Source of the DNA: Aphrophora alni
Taxonomy: Eukaryota; Arthropoda; Insecta; Hemiptera; Aphrophoridae
Length of the DNA: 64,000 bases
Assembly (NCBI GenBank): GCA_963513935.1
Contig: OY740769.1
Coordinates: forward strand, 68,096,984-68,160,983
Direction of reading: 5' to 3'
Below the pieces are notes generated by a model. It was not told where the DNA came from and searched no databases. It worked only from the letters and a program-made list of their open reading frames with translations. Below, in pieces: positions 11,691-24,375 of this stretch; within the stretch, counting starts at the first letter, position 1; each line of letters starts with the position of its first letter. A program made the translations under genes and the position numbers.

Positions 11691-14514
11691 AAATATTATA
11701 TCAACAGGTTTATTAATGCATATAAATTTAAACCATTTCGTCATTTGTAGAGTTAAAATAAAGTAAATAATTCAAACAATCTTTTCCTTCGTGAAACATC
11801 TGTAAAAAGGCAAACCCTTAACATAACCTTTACCTTTTTCGGTGTATACTGAGTTGCGAAGAAACAATTTTGAAATACCTGGTTCCAAATATTTTTAATC
11901 GCATATCCAGTCGGGAGCTTGAAACAATAGACTACACTACCCATGGGATGGCAATTTTTTTAAACTTGTTTTTGTTAATGTTATTTGTGTTTATGTCGGG
12001 CTTAAAGATATCATTATGTTATTACTTTTTTCCATTAATTATAATATCTAATTTTCATGTTTTAATACGGTTTCTTTTGGAAACCATGATTTACATAAAA
12101 GACATATTAACTAAAATCTCGATAGATTTTTACCAACATTACAATAATTTCTCTCCGTGGTGTCGATAGTAAATATTTATATATTCACTAAGAATATTTT
12201 TACATGACTAACTTGTCCTGGTTCTTTAGATTAAAAATAATGTTCGAATTAAATTTGACTACGAAAAATATAAACCTAATTATTTAGTCTATTTTTGTTG
12301 GTTTTCTGTTCTAGCTGTCCCCCTTTTACCTTACTACTACCAAATTTCTTGTAAACATAGTGACTAAACACTTATAAAGTTTTAGTTTAACAAGAAAAAG
12401 AAATAAATTATAAAGTTTAAAAATAACAAGAAATAACAAAATAGTATCTGAGTTTAACGTTTAAGTGGAATTTAAGTTAAAATTGAGGCTGAAGAAGAAA
12501 TAATAATATATTATGATGCTGTATCAGCGATACAAGAGAATATATTACAAAAATCAACATATATATAACAATACGAAAGTATTTACTTTTGCGGTAAATA
12601 TCCAACCCAATCAAATATAATAATTTATGATACGCATATCAACTAATATCTTAATTATAATATCCAAAAGGCATTGTGTATTTTGATATTAAAAAATATA
12701 CTAAAACTAAATACAAAAATACTATATTGTTTTGAAATATAATTAAAACCTTCAAATTAAAACAAGATAGAAAAAGAATTGTACAAAACACTGGCTAAAA
12801 CCCGTTTTAATTTTAAAATAAGTGTATCTCGCTCTTTTTTTAACCATATATTTGTTCCATTTGAACCTAATAAACTCACCCGGTTTATTGATATATTACT
12901 CATATTCACAAAGCTATAGAAACACAGAGTGCGTTCATGTGAAGGATTTTCATTAAATTCAATTTCATAGGTTTTATTTTTATTTTAAAATAATTTTCGT
13001 TGTTGTTTATCAAGTGATTATATACCAAAATGTTTATCTCAAGCGAGGAAATCATTGGGCTCCATTAAAATGAACTGTTACCAGTGCCTCTTTGCTCTGC
13101 CAGAGAATAGACTATCAGTTGCCTGATACGTGTTGCTTGGAATATACGTATGTTTAACAAAATCTAGTTTGCCCTAGGGGTTTAAATAGAGATTTGCGAT
13201 GGTAGACAGAAAATAAAGTTATTAGAAATTTACATCCTATTCTCCTGCTTTTAGATACTCTCCATGCGATCGATAAACTCTGTTATACATTTAGATGCAC
13301 TGAGGGTGGAATAATACACAATTAATTAAGTTCATCATTGGCTTAAATAAACATTAAAGGTATATAATACAATCGAGAATGAAACAGTTCTGTAAAAAAA
13401 ATTACAAATATATTTTTAAAATACAAGCAGGGTAACCTTCCTATTTTAAATTGAAGGGGTCGTGCATCGATTTTTATTTTAGTTATGGTTAGTAGTGCTG
13501 GACGTATCATATTTACACAGTCAATCCATTTCGTAAACTTGAAATGAAGTAGACTGTAGAAGATTAGAAAAAGATATTTGGAGCCATTTCATAATGTAAA
13601 TAACTTACAGGACTCCACCTTGAGTGTAACATTACTTTGAAACAACTTTACACTCAAAAAACAAAAACATTTATTTTTAGGGTTCCTTTTATGAAACGCC
13701 ATCTATTTTCGCTCTGTAGTGATTAAATAGCAAAAGTATAGTATTGATATAACAATCGTTTTACTTTTTGCTAGCCTCTAACTATAATTGGTAGTTGAAT
13801 CCTTACCAATAGAAAATTAATTATTAAAAGCTGTCTTTAACTGCTCCTCAATTAAACTGATCTTTCAACCGGCCGGAGAGTACTATAATATGTCGATTCC
13901 CACTAATATTGTAACGTTGAAAATCAAAATTAAAGTGGAAACTATTTTGTTAGAAACGTTATTGCTTTGTCAAATGGCAAAGTTTTACACAGTTTCATTT
14001 AGTGTTGTTTTTACATCATGTTAGCTAGAGAAGGAAGTCCTGAATAAAAAAAAATAAAATTACATGCTGACTAGAAAACAACCTGAGAGATTCCGTGTCC
14101 GTCGAAAACTCTTAAATATACTAGGTAGATGACCTTGGAACAACATACATGTTTATTTATGGTATGTTATTTTTACTTCTAGCAAAAGTTAAACGAAATC
14201 GTACTAAAAACTGGTGAAATAAATGGTTTTCTACTTATTTTTTATTATTAACATATTAAAATATGGTTCTCTGCAATTAAATCTTTAATTGTAGATGTAA
14301 TTTATGATATGTATGAGTACGTTAAGAATCAAAATAATAAATTATTTATGACAAACTAATTTTAATTTAAGCTCTAATGAAACCTTTACATGAGTTTCTT
14401 CCTCTTTTTTTTTTTTTCAAATTTATTTATAGTATAGGAGAAAATGAGCACCGAATATCTTTGAAATATTAGTTAGTAATCAACATTTAATATGGATTGA
14501 CGGAAGGAGACAAT

Positions 14515-14800
14515 ATGTTTTTAATGAAGTATGTGATTTGTTTAGTGACAAATTATTTCCGAAATCAATTAATGTTGTTGTCATTGTAAAGATTCCTCTA
14601 TCATAAAGAATTAGAAAACAATTATCACATAGTGGAACTAATCAGTACACTGCTAGACTTCAATATCTCTAACTTTTATATCTATAAAATGATTGTTCCC
14701 GGCGACTTTTGCAGTAATTAAAGATAACGAATCAGAAACATATTTCAACAAAGTGATATTTTTGTTTCATGTTTTCTAGATATAAAATAATGTCAATGCA
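14515..14800 (+). repeat. Repeat unit C, copy 1
   Basis: Matches 21655-21900 and more weakly 35685-35965. Shared landmarks in order are TTGTTGTCATT, AAAACAATTATCAC, CAATATCT, TGTTCCC and TTTTCTAGATATA. No coding potential is evident. Confidence 0.6.
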
Positions 14801-15442
14801 AAATTTATTGTCAAAGTAGTGAGTTTCATGAAGTAAAACAAATAAAAACTTATTTTGATTATTTCTGATACAAAAACTCAAACCATTATATCCGTCAAAA
14901 ATGGGTTTCAATTATTTTTAGAAAATTAAATGTACTTTGAAAAAAATGTTGTATTTGCTTCTCGTATTATAAATATATAAAAATGATAGAGAAAATAGAT
15001 ACAAACTGTGTTTGTTCAGTAATCTTGGAGATAGTTAGTTTAAAACTTATTAAAATAAAAGTTAAATTTAGTTTATTTCTAAATTGTCTACGAGTTTTAT
15101 TTGCGAAAATTTAATATAGAATCCTCATATACATTCGGTGACATTTTTTCAGGAACTTTTAAAAATAGTTTTTTACGGTTTCGTTAAACAGGGAATTAAA
15201 ACAAGTCTGTCTTCATAGGATACGATTTTTATAGTTATCGCGAAGATGTGTTTTAGTTTAACAACAAAAATATTTTAACTTTGTTACATCTTAAATAGTA
15301 AATTAAAAAATTCTGTTAGTATTTGTTTTAACATGAAATTCCTTCAACAATAAACATAGTTTTCTTCTCCTTTAAGTGTTCCAAAGTTATTTCATGGGGT
15401 GTTAACTTAACCTGTTTATTGTTATAATAATGAAGTTGTTTA

Positions 15443-15628
15443 AAATACAGGAGACCAAATGATTTCATGTTCTATTAAACAGCAAAATTAATGATGAAGT
15501 TTGAAAGCCATATAATATACAATAATCGAAGCGTTAATTATATTTTGTATTAACTGCCCACAACATGGCCAACAAACTCTCCAAAACTCATTTAACTGTT
15601 AAATGTCAAATTTTAATACAAACTGTAA
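15443..15628 (+). repeat. Repeat unit D, copy 1a
   Basis: Begins AATACAGGAGA, contains TTTCATGTTCTATTAAAC and CATAGCGTTAATT-like and ACAACAAACTC landmarks, and ends TGTCAAATGTCAAATTTTA. It is duplicated immediately downstream (15839) and again in block 2 (22269). Confidence 0.7.
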
Positions 15629-15838
15629 ACTTGTTTGCGATATGTATTAATAATAATTCATGTTGTTGTAAAACTGGAAAATCATACTTTAATTTGAGTC
15701 TATTTTTTGTTACATATCTGTTGTTCCACAGCTTATGGTTGACTTTGCATATAAAGAAATGTATCACATTTTTTCTACTTTTAAAATTCCAAAATTATTA
15801 ATTTGGCCGACGATTTTGAGTCGACTTTTATTTATTCA

Positions 15839-16005
15839 CAATACAGGAGATCATACTGTTTCATGTTCTATTAAACAACAACATGGAGTTTAATGTCTAC
15901 TTGTACAGTAATCATAGCGTTAATTGTGTTTTGTATTAATAAGGACAACAAACTCTGCAAAACTCATTTAATTGTCAAATGTCAAATTCAATACAAACGG
16001 TAATT
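15839..16005 (+). repeat. Repeat unit D, copy 1b
   Basis: Second local copy, start-to-start distance 396 bp from copy 1a. The flank of copy 1a (TTCCAAAATTATTAATTTGG, about 15787) is also shared with the flank of the block 2 copy (22228), so the ancestral D unit had that flank and copy 1b is a secondary duplication. Confidence 0.7.
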
Positions 16006-16540
16006 GTTTCAAAATATATAACACATATTAAAAACATTTCAATGTCATATTTTTAATAAATCAAAAGGTTTTAGCCTTAAAATAGTTTCTTCAAAAAAAA
16101 TATATAAATCACTATCGACTAATATAATAATGTTACATTATTTGTATTATTGTTGAATGAAACATTTACTTTAAAATTATAGGCTAATTTAGAGCCATTT
16201 CACAATCCAAAATCTTACGTTATGGAAAATAACGTAAATTTCAATTTTAACTAGAACTAAAATAAATAATTGCGAGGATCATAATTTATTTAAACAAATT
16301 AAATGCAATTTATTTCATAGAAATGTAGTAGAAGATATTAGAAGAAAAGAAAAAGTATATATAGTATTTTCTTAAAAACTACTTTTAATGGATTAGCATC
16401 AGTTTTATTTTATTTTACCCACAAAAACTAGTTTTTCAAACAATTTATCAATTTTACATATTAGTTTATTTAATCACAACATTCTCCAAATCTAAACCAA
16501 ACCCTCCTCCCGTGGAATTTTATGATCAATATCAGCTAGG

Positions 16541-16564
16541 AACATCCCTTATGATGGGGATGTT
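16541..16564. other. Small perfect-arm hairpin
   Basis: AACATCCC and GGGATGTT are perfect 8-bp arms around an 8-base loop. Function unknown. It could be chance. Confidence 0.4.
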
Positions 16565-17794
16565 AAATGTATAATTTGACTCATATTGACAGAGCAGTGA
16601 TCTATCGCTTCTTAAAAACGAATATTGTTTCCTTTGCGATATTTTTGGAGATTATTCTACCAAAATACGACTATGCATGGTCGTGAAACTTTGAAATAAC
16701 TTTATTTATAGCAACATTTCTGCCTGGAGCAGTAATTTGGATAAATTGCAAGTTATTAAGTATATTAGTCTTTTCGAATAAAGGAGTTTTCAATAATCCT
16801 TCTGTGTAATTAATCTGGAAAGTTTATGTTAGAAAACGATCCCTCTCACATTTACCTTATTTTCCATTGTATCAAACTTATTACACTAAACGATAAATAG
16901 TGAAACTTTACTTGTGGTATCTGCTTTTACTAAATGTGAACATACATACAATCCGCTCTTTAGTTTCACTCAAGATAAACAGAAGTCATCCATAGATTGC
17001 CAAGCAGTACAAAAGTGCTTTAAAACTTTTTAATTAATTTCTAAAACCTCTACTGTCTACCCGTATTTGGAAATTTACAAAACCTTTTTTTATGAGTAGC
17101 AAAACTTGTAAAATAAATAACAAATTTAATCAACAAAATTTATCCCAATCCGAATAAACTTCTGGTTTTTACACAATGTTATTGCTATTATTACTTTTTT
17201 AAATTTTCAGATTAAACTCACAAAATATTGTTTACACAATATTGATGATCTATTTTTGATGATTTTATATTTATATGAGGTAATAATTTACCAAGTTTTT
17301 TTCTTAATAACTCTTTACTTACGTCTTTAGAAAAACATTTGGTCATTGGTGGATGCAAAATTTAAATTAATACAAAACGGCAGAATGTTGTAGGTTATAC
17401 GGGTAGGAAATTATTGTTAAATAATTATGGATTTATGAAATTAAAAAATGTCCTAGCTTTTAACGATAATTTATTTTGGTTTAAAAATGTATCGAAAAGT
17501 TAATACAATTTGAGTTCAGTCCGAAATTTCAACAAAATCCGATCTTCTCTATAGCGGTTACTAACAACAGCACGGTCTATATATAGTGTAACTTCTCAAA
17601 AATTGAGGTATGTTCGTCCAATAGGTAAGATCTATGAACATTTCACAGCCCAACATATTACATTTTCTTTAAGGGAGTTAGGAATTATGGTAATACTATT
17701 CTATAAAAGTCACAAATAAATTTAAAAAATTTAATAAATAATAAACAAATAAATATATATTACAGCATTAATGTTTATAATAAATGTTAAATTA

Positions 17795-18093
17795 TTGTCC
17801 ATTTTTCCTGTATTCTGTCTCTCGTAGAAAAGTTTTGACATTGTTTGACCGCTTTCTGGATCAAAGAAACAGTTTCTGATTGAAATCTATTAAAACAACT
17901 TTGTTAAAATAACAGTGGTAAAGTGTTGGCCTCTACACAAGTGTTTTGAACTAACAATTTATTCACAACACTCTTTAATTAATTGAAATAACTGTGTTTA
18001 TCTTCGTCTCTGAATAAAAATATTTGTTTTTTGTTTATTTTTTAAGTAATTTAAAGAAAACTTTAGAAGTTATGTTGTGATTGTAGAGAGACT
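17795..18093 (-). repeat. Repeat unit A, copy 2
   Basis: Closest by eye to copy 3. They share AAAGTGTT, AAGTGTTTTGAA, TTTATCTTCGTCT, TTGTTTATTTTT and AACTTTAGA.GTTATG. The minus strand reads ESGQTMSKLFYERQ, aligned with ECGQ.. in copy 4. Confidence 0.75.
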
Positions 18094-19343
18094 ATATATC
18101 TTATATAATATATTAAAGAATTAATCAAAATATGTAACCAATATTACAATTTAAATAAATAAATAGAACCAAAACAATTTCACTCCTAAAATGTCCAACG
18201 AACACAATATTCTTCAATAAACTTTAAGGTTTTTATGCAATGTAACTGAGTTGCAAAAGGCACCTATTTGATCTACCTAAGTCTCCTGTTGTTTTAATCG
18301 CAGACAAATTGAGTCTGATTTATAAAATACAGTTAATAAATACAATAATAATTTAATACGGTGAGGGGGAGTCTAAATTATATAATCCGTAGCGGGCCTC
18401 AAAGCTGTACGTATGCAAAGGATCCTCCACTCGCTATACTCATATAGGTGACACGGCCCTCCCGAATCTCTAAACTATACAATACTTTGCCATTTGTCAT
18501 TGTAGAGAAGTGTGGTTGGTACCATTACATGAACAATGAAATATTCAAATTTATATTTAATTTAGTCTATTATAAGTTGACTACACATGAGGTACAATAG
18601 ACTCTTTAAAATGGCCGCAATTTCACATTTTCAATTAAATTTTTCTCAATTTTATTAGGGTTCCATATGAGGACACTAGAGTCGTTTATACCAAATTCAT
18701 GATCCTCATACATGTGGCTAGTGTCGTGATGAAGTATGGACGACAACGACGATGGAGAGACGGCATGTTGAAAACTTTCTGGGGCCATGAAACATAAAGA
18801 TCAGTCATCAAAAAATAGTGGTCGAACATATTGCAGATTACAAAACATACCCTATACTTCGTATAAAACAAATAGGTGATTAAAGTCAGCGAAAATAACG
18901 TTAACCACAAACAACAACGAGTAGGTTAAAAAAAATGGGACTAGAATGGAAATAGGCAAAGAAATGGAAAAAATAATTTAAAAATAAAGAACAATAATAT
19001 AAGGTTATTTAAAAAATTAATTATGATCAACAATAATGAAATTAGCATGATAAATATTCTAAAAAAGCATTGTTAAATGCATTATAATTAATTATTGCAT
19101 ATAGAGTACAAAGACAATTCAAATGAATTTAATGTGATTTCATGAATTACATCAAATATGAAAACAACAATATAATATAATAATTATGACAAAGCATACA
19201 AAGACAATGGCTCTTTATCATAAATAACATGTTGGAAGTAATTGAAATTACACATCTAACTAATATTGGAACATAATAAAATATTATTTTACGGAAATAA
19301 ATTTAGATTATTGCATGAACGAACGAACGAAACAAATTATAAT

Positions 19344-19371
19344 TAAAAAAAAAAAAAAAAACAAAAAAAAC
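19344..19371 (+). repeat. A-rich tract
   Basis: Run of about 18 A, then ACAAAAAAAACAG, preceded by a GAACGAACGAACGAAAC tetranucleotide run. It could be the tail of a retroposed sequence, but no body was recognised upstream. Confidence 0.4.
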
Positions 19372-20214
19372 AGTTGTATAGGTTTTATACAAATAAATAA
19401 TAATATTTACCTAAATATAGAGGAGTTTAAATAATATTAACAATAGAGTTATTATACAAGGATGAGATAGTGATTATTATTTTAGGTTGAAACAGGTCCT
19501 TGTATATTCCGAATCCTTGTATATATATAAAAAAAAGAATACTGTCAAATTTATTTGGAATTTCATATTATGTTGAAGTTTTGTTTTAGTGATTATAAAT
19601 AGGGTAATGTTTTTAAAGTAAATTCCATCTGCTATAGCCTACATCCTACATAGAGTTCACGGAATTCAGGTATATTCCTCAATTTTGAATTTACTAAGCA
19701 ATATTTTGTAATTATTGATATAATATGTGATTATCTTAGAAAAATGGCCAAAACAATTTACATTAGAACTAAAAGAAGAATAGGTCTAAAAAAAGGATCA
19801 GTTTGCCTTGCTTGGGCCAATCAAGAAATCTCTACTTTTATACTAAATACTGAGATTACAAATTTAAATATTTTTTTATGAAAACAAGTTTTTGGTTGCG
19901 TAATATATTAATTCCTGTCCCATTATCGACAATTATTAGTATTAATTCCCTTATGGGCAATAAGTATTTAGTTAATTAAATATCTTTAATCAAGTTCATA
20001 ATTGTATTTTTTAAATTCACCTACCTTCCAGTCTACTTGAGACTTGCTCCCTGAGATTGTGTGTAAACGCAATGGGGTAAGCAGTATATTTTTGTTTAGT
20101 TTGAAATTCTCTGTTTGTTCAATTTCAATGAATAACGATCTCAGATGGGTGCAGTGATATATATAATGCTTGTTATATATTTGATCTAATAAAATTAGGG
20201 TGAAATTATAACTT

Positions 20215-20310
20215 GCATCCTATCCTAGGTTATAGGGTCATGTTATAGCGACGGTAGGATTAGCGAGCAAGTTCAACCACCTTAACCACTAATATTCCTA
20301 GATTTTTTTT
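20215..20310 (-). mobile_element. tRNA-derived SINE head (degenerate)
   Basis: On the minus strand the sequence reads TTAGTGGTTAAGGTGGTTG, then AACTTGCTCGCTAATCCTA and CCGTCGCTATAA. The first part fits a tRNA A box (TAGTGGTTAAGG type). The spacing and the GCTCGCTAATCCTA.CGTCGC body are those of arthropod tRNA-derived SINE heads. The expected B box after CGTCGC is badly degraded (ATAACATGACCC). No intact cloverleaf can be drawn, so it is not a functional tRNA. Confidence 0.4.
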
Positions 20311-20344
20311 TTAAATTCTTCGTTTTGTTAATTAAATGTTTGTT

Positions 20345-20480
20345 GTTAATCAGATGATTCAGTGATTAACACACTGTGTGATACTACTACACTATGAAGT
20401 TTTTCTTTTGTGAGTAAGTCAATGTTCTTCGGGAGTTTGAAGTCGTACCCAGTTCCTATTGCGTCTAGCAGAGAATATCA
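20345..20480 (+). mobile_element. Second tRNA-like SINE head (degenerate)
   Basis: GATTCAGTGATTAACACACT resembles the A-box region GGCTCAGTGGTTAAGCACT, and GGGAGTTTGAAGTC about 70 bp downstream resembles a B box (GGTTCGAATCC). The distance is longer than in tRNA, and part of the segment (from about 20440) is shared with block 1, so the SINE reading is tentative. Confidence 0.3.
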
Positions 20481-21654
20481 ACTGGCTTAATTGTTATTTC
20501 GAACTCTCAAATAATATTAACTTTGTTATACTAGATTATACTTAAGGATTTCTTGCCGACAGATGGAAAGTAATTTTTAAGTGATATTTGGATCGGTGTA
20601 TTTTATTTTTTACTCTGTATGACAATCACTAACTCACATTTTATTGGCGATGTGGATTTCGCACAATGAAGTTAAGCTATTACTCGCCTAAAAGCATCGT
20701 GGCATCGTTGTAACACAATAAGTATTACAAAACATAAAACTATTATATTCTGTAAACATAACAATAAAAAGTATAACAATCAATTTACCATTTAAAAATT
20801 GAAAATTTTGTGGTGTAGCCTTGTATTTTCTTCATAACTAGTACTGCTGAAACTGAGTTTGATTTGGAATGTAAATACATTTCAATCCCTGCCAACTAAA
20901 TATGAAACGAATTACAGATCCTCAGTTACCAGGAGTTCTTTTGGATATTAAAATCTCCTTCTTTTTGGTAGTTTAAAAATAAATGGAATATTGTTTACAT
21001 AATAATAATTATTTCCTTTTCCACAGGCTTCTAGTTAATATTATCAGTTAGATTCTTACCAATAAATAATTAATTATTAAACATCAACATTAAATGCTGA
21101 TCATTTCATCTGACCTTTCATCTAAAGTCATTATGCACCTCCCTTGTAGCAACAATGTATTTTTTCAACGGCAAACCGTAAGCGCGAACTAATTAATTAG
21201 AGAGTGTTAGTATCAATCGTCAAGTTTATATCTAGTGTATGGATAATCGTTTTATTATGTCATGTTGCCCAGATAAGGAAGTGTTGCATTAAATATATAA
21301 ATAATGCAGGTTTAATTTAATACCAGAAGAATATCTATTAATAAAATAGATGCAAGCTAATATATGACGTTATAATAATTTATTTCAGCAGAAATATTAA
21401 AGAAATTTGACTAAACTTGGGCAAATAAATGATTTACTACTTATTTGCTGGTTCATATTTTGGTTACTAATACATTTAAAAAATAGTTCCTTCAAAATGT
21501 AATAATTTCTTTATTCTCAGATAATATCTTTAATTTGTAGATTAAATAAATAGATGCAGAATGTCAAACCACAAACAGTAATCAATGGCAGATCGTTGTT
21601 GAATCTGTATGTTAATAAGTTTATACATGACAAACTAGTGGATGGGCAGATATG

Positions 21655-21900
21655 AAGTGTTTTTCAATCTAGAGTTTATGATTTGTTGAGGAAAAATGTT
21701 TTCCAGAATGTGATTTAATTAATTTTGTTGTCATTTCTAAGTTTCCTACCTCATTAAAAATAGGAAAACAATTATCACGTATCGATGAAGTCTTTATAGC
21801 AGAACAAATCAATATCTTAAACTGTTATATCCAAAACGGTTGTTCCCAGAGATTTTCAACAAAGTGTTATTTTTCCCCAATGTTTTCTAGGTATATAATG
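21655..21900 (+). repeat. Repeat unit C, copy 2
   Basis: Collinear match to 14515-14800. Shared landmarks are TTTTGTTGTCATT, GAAAACAATTATCAC, AACTGTTATATC, GGTTGTTCCC, TTTCAACAAAGTG and TGTTTTCTAGGTATA. Confidence 0.65.
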
Positions 21901-22268
21901 ATACAATAGAAAATTTTAGTTTCCAATTTGGAACAGTAAATATTGAAGTAGCAATAACTACATATTTCAAATATCTCGTCTTCAACTCTAAGTGATATTT
22001 ATTCCTCATTTTATAATATTTCTTATTTATTTATTTTTTTACACTTAATGAAAAAATAATTGTATTTATCGTGTACAACTATACCACTGAAGGAATCTCT
22101 CTTTAGTTCAAAACAACACATTGAATTATGATTTTAAGTTTTGTTTCAGCATGGATTGTTATAACCCTAACTTTCTTCCCCAAAAAAGTCATTTTATTAT
22201 TACGGCTTTGTTTTTCCTTTATTTATTCCAAAGTTATTATTTTGGCCGAGGATTTAGATTTATCCTTT

Positions 22269-22440
22269 AAGACCACGTTGTTTCATACTCTATTAAACCT
22301 CAACATTGGTTTTTAAAGTTTAAAGGCTTTAATAAATCATAGCGTTAGTTTTAATTTTGTATTAACTACCTACAACATGGACAACAAACTGCGAAAAATG
22401 TTTAGAACTGTCAAATGTCAAATTTTAGTACAAATAATGT
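22269..22440 (+). repeat. Repeat unit D, copy 2
   Basis: Matches 15443-15628. Shared landmarks are TTTCATACTCTATTAAAC, AATCATAGCGTTA, TTTTGTATTAACTACC, ACAACATGG.CAACAAACT and TGTCAAATGTCAAATTTTA. Confidence 0.7.
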
Positions 22441-22879
22441 AGGTCATAAATAAATAAAAGTATTTAATTTCTGAATTTTCTGTGTTTCACGTGTGGAATA
22501 AATAATACTACATTCAGTTGATACGGTGACATGAAGGTCGTGAATTATTTTATTATTTTGTGTAAACTTGTATGTAGGCCGAGACATGTCATCAATATAT
22601 TTACACCTTCAGTTCTACAACATCAGCTGTTATAGTCCCATGTAGATCCTAGATAAAAATGAATGACTAAAAAACCGTTTTAAACAGCCGCCACTTTAAG
22701 ATCTGGCTGACCTATTTTAATAATATTAAATAAATGATAAATCCTAATTTCCTTGCTATAGTAAATATGACTAAAATGTATTTAAAATTTCAACCACTAT
22801 TATTGATGACTTTTTTAATTTTCAGGGGTTATATTTTACCATTTAGTGTTTTAGTGATAACTCTATTATGTATGATCGT

Positions 22880-23395
22880 AGATAACGTATTAAGACAGCC
22901 GCAAGGCGATCCCAAGCCTGGAGTAACTTCTGTGAGGGAAGCGTGAAAGGATAGAAGAGCCTCTACACACAAATTTTTGTTTATCTGGCTTCGTTTTATA
23001 GAACTTTATAAGGGCTACGGTTAAGGTCTAAACGGTGTTATACGGGAAGTAGTTCTTAAGTACGGGGGAAGAGGCAAATTAGTTTCGCTTGGAATGAAAA
23101 TTTGCTGGGTTGATGTTATAGGATTACTTTTACTAAATATTAGGAAGGTACTCCGCGGTAAAACCATTGCTAGGCTGGAGTATGTAAGATGTAATGAAAG
23201 CAACTAATCCAAGGAGAAGATGATTTCTAAATAAGACTCCTGGTACTCCATGTTGAGGGTTTCGGTCAACAACTCTACTTTGTACAAATATAATAGTTCA
23301 GAAATTTCAACGAGAAAATTGCCGGAAGGATATAAGAAAATGACATGTGCAAGGACAAGGTTTACTGATTTTTTGAACGTGGGATGAAGGGAGCG
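22880..23395. other. GC-richer stretch 5' of the LINE fragment, unresolved
   Basis: Composition is clearly less AT-rich than the flanks and like that of the LINE remnant just downstream, so it is probably more of the same element. I could not assign reverse-transcriptase motifs to it in any frame, and several stops interrupt each frame. Confidence 0.35.
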
Positions 23396-23890
23396 AGTAG
23401 GTTCTTGAATAACAGTTTTTTTTTTGTTTTTCAAATATTGAGTGTAAGCCTACAAGTAAAAAGGTGAGAAAGTATTTTGGGCGATTGACGTAGTAACGTA
23501 TGTGAAAATGGAAGACTAAGTATGTTAGAGGTGTTGAGAGCATGCTGGATAACCGAACACCTAGAAGGTTATGAAAATGGAAGACTAAGTATGTTAGAGG
23601 TGTTGAGAGCATGCTGGATAACCGAACACCTAGAAGGTTATGAAAATGGAAGACTACGTATGTTAGAGGTGTTGAGAGCATGCTGGATAACCGAACACCT
23701 AGAAGGTTATTTTGTGGGAACCAGCGTGAAGAAATGTTGAGAGAAGGACCAACGGTAACATGGTTGGACAATATGTTACTTGAACTTGAAGATATGACGT
23801 GGTGAGAGTGAGGGATCACTTTAAATGGCTACTGATTTTAGAGAAGGCCAAGGTTCTACAAGAACTGTTTAGCTCTTCAGGAAGTAAGAA
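23396..23890 (+). pseudogene. Non-LTR retrotransposon 3' fragment (C-terminal tail of the RT protein)
   Basis: Three frames joined by small frameshifts spell the typical C-terminal tail of arthropod LINE polyproteins. KKVRKYFGRLT (about 23458-23490) corresponds to the family's 'RRLRWxGHV' step. RTPRRLFCG (about 23692-23718) follows, then GPTVTWLDNM (about 23746-23775) and LELEDMTW. After a +1 shift come RVRDHFKW and LEKAKVLQEL (to about 23860), matching 'W..IV.EAK.L.GL'. Stops at about 23801 and in the 5' part show it is dead. The catalytic reverse-transcriptase core is not recognisable here, so only the 3' end survives, as expected from 5' truncation. Assignment to RTE, CR1 or a related clade is not possible from this piece. 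It lies inside block 2 and is absent from block 1, so it inserted after the duplication. Confidence 0.55.
23503..23710 (+). repeat. 69-bp tandem repeat, three copies, inside the LINE fragment
   Basis: Units start at 23521, 23590 and 23659. The period is exactly 69 bp (23 codons), the third unit is cut at about 23710, and an 18-bp partial unit precedes the first. The copies differ by about one base (CTAAGT versus CTACGT), so the expansion is recent compared with the decayed element around it. The repeat covers the peptide step around RGVESMLDNRTPRRL. Confidence 0.95.
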
Positions 23891-24375
23891 AGAAAACACA
23901 TTTGATTATCAACATATTTAGAGTGTATGTTTGCACAAATTGAGCTATTGTTTAAATTTGTATAAAGTACGACCAAAAAAATACGCCAAGTATTATTCCT
24001 ATGCAATTTGAATTTAGTCTTTATTTTGAGATTTACAGTTCAATTATTTGGTTTACCAATAGTTTACAAAGCTGTGCGTAATTTCCTATACTTTAGCGAA
24101 ATCTGTGAAAATGGCTAAATCTAGATTGTTTAGTAATTATAGTGTCTATATAAATAAATATATTGTAACCATAAAGTTTGGTAAGTTCCTCGTATAAGTA
24201 TAATCTATGAACATGCCATAGGCCTAGTGGTAATAGTTTGTATGAGGAAGTTTGTAATAGTTAGTGGCCAATCATCACATAAAAATCTCAAATAAATTAA
24301 AATAATATAATATTAATTTGATTTTTCTAAGGATGCGTTAAAGTATTACACATGATTATTATTATAAACAACAAA

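Larger units (their letters stand above)
11391..17794. repeat. Paralogous block 1 of a four-block tandem array
   Basis: The first of four collinear blocks. It opens with the A unit (11391-11690). Next comes a sub-region (about 11840-11920) shared with blocks 2 and 3 and containing ACTGAGTTGC. It continues with CCAGTGCCTCTTTGCTC.GCC-AGAGAATA (about 13081), CTTACCAATA/AATTAATTATTAAA (13803), the C unit (14515-14800) and a D repeat duplicated inside the block (15443-15628, 15839-16005). The same order recurs in block 2. No complete gene was found inside. Confidence 0.65.
17795..24375. repeat. Paralogous block 2
   Basis: Collinear with block 1. Unit A is at 17795. The ACTGAGTTGCAAAA region is at about 18247, the CAGTTCCTATTGCGTCTAG region at about 20450, the TTCTTACCAATA/TTAATTATTAAAC region at about 21053, unit C at 21655 and unit D at 22269. 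The offset from block 1 changes from about 6.4 to 7.4 and back to 6.6 kb. This implies about 1 kb gained between 18.3 and 20.4 kb, where SINE-like heads sit, and another ~1 kb in the LINE-containing stretch balanced by losses. Confidence 0.65.

Noticed and set aside
15565..15801. 78-codon frame beginning MANKLSKTH
   Set aside because: It starts inside repeat unit D, and its frame is not kept in the other D copies.
23503..23710. CRISPR-like array
   Set aside because: Units are contiguous with no unique spacers, and the context is eukaryotic.
23522..23740. 72-codon plus-strand frame over the tandem repeat
   Set aside because: Out of frame with the RTPRRL...WLDN LINE motifs. It is open only because the unit length is a multiple of three.
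23307..23819. 170-codon minus-strand frame with an internal 23-residue repeat
   Set aside because: Shadow of the 69-bp tandem repeat. The plus strand carries the recognisable LINE motifs.
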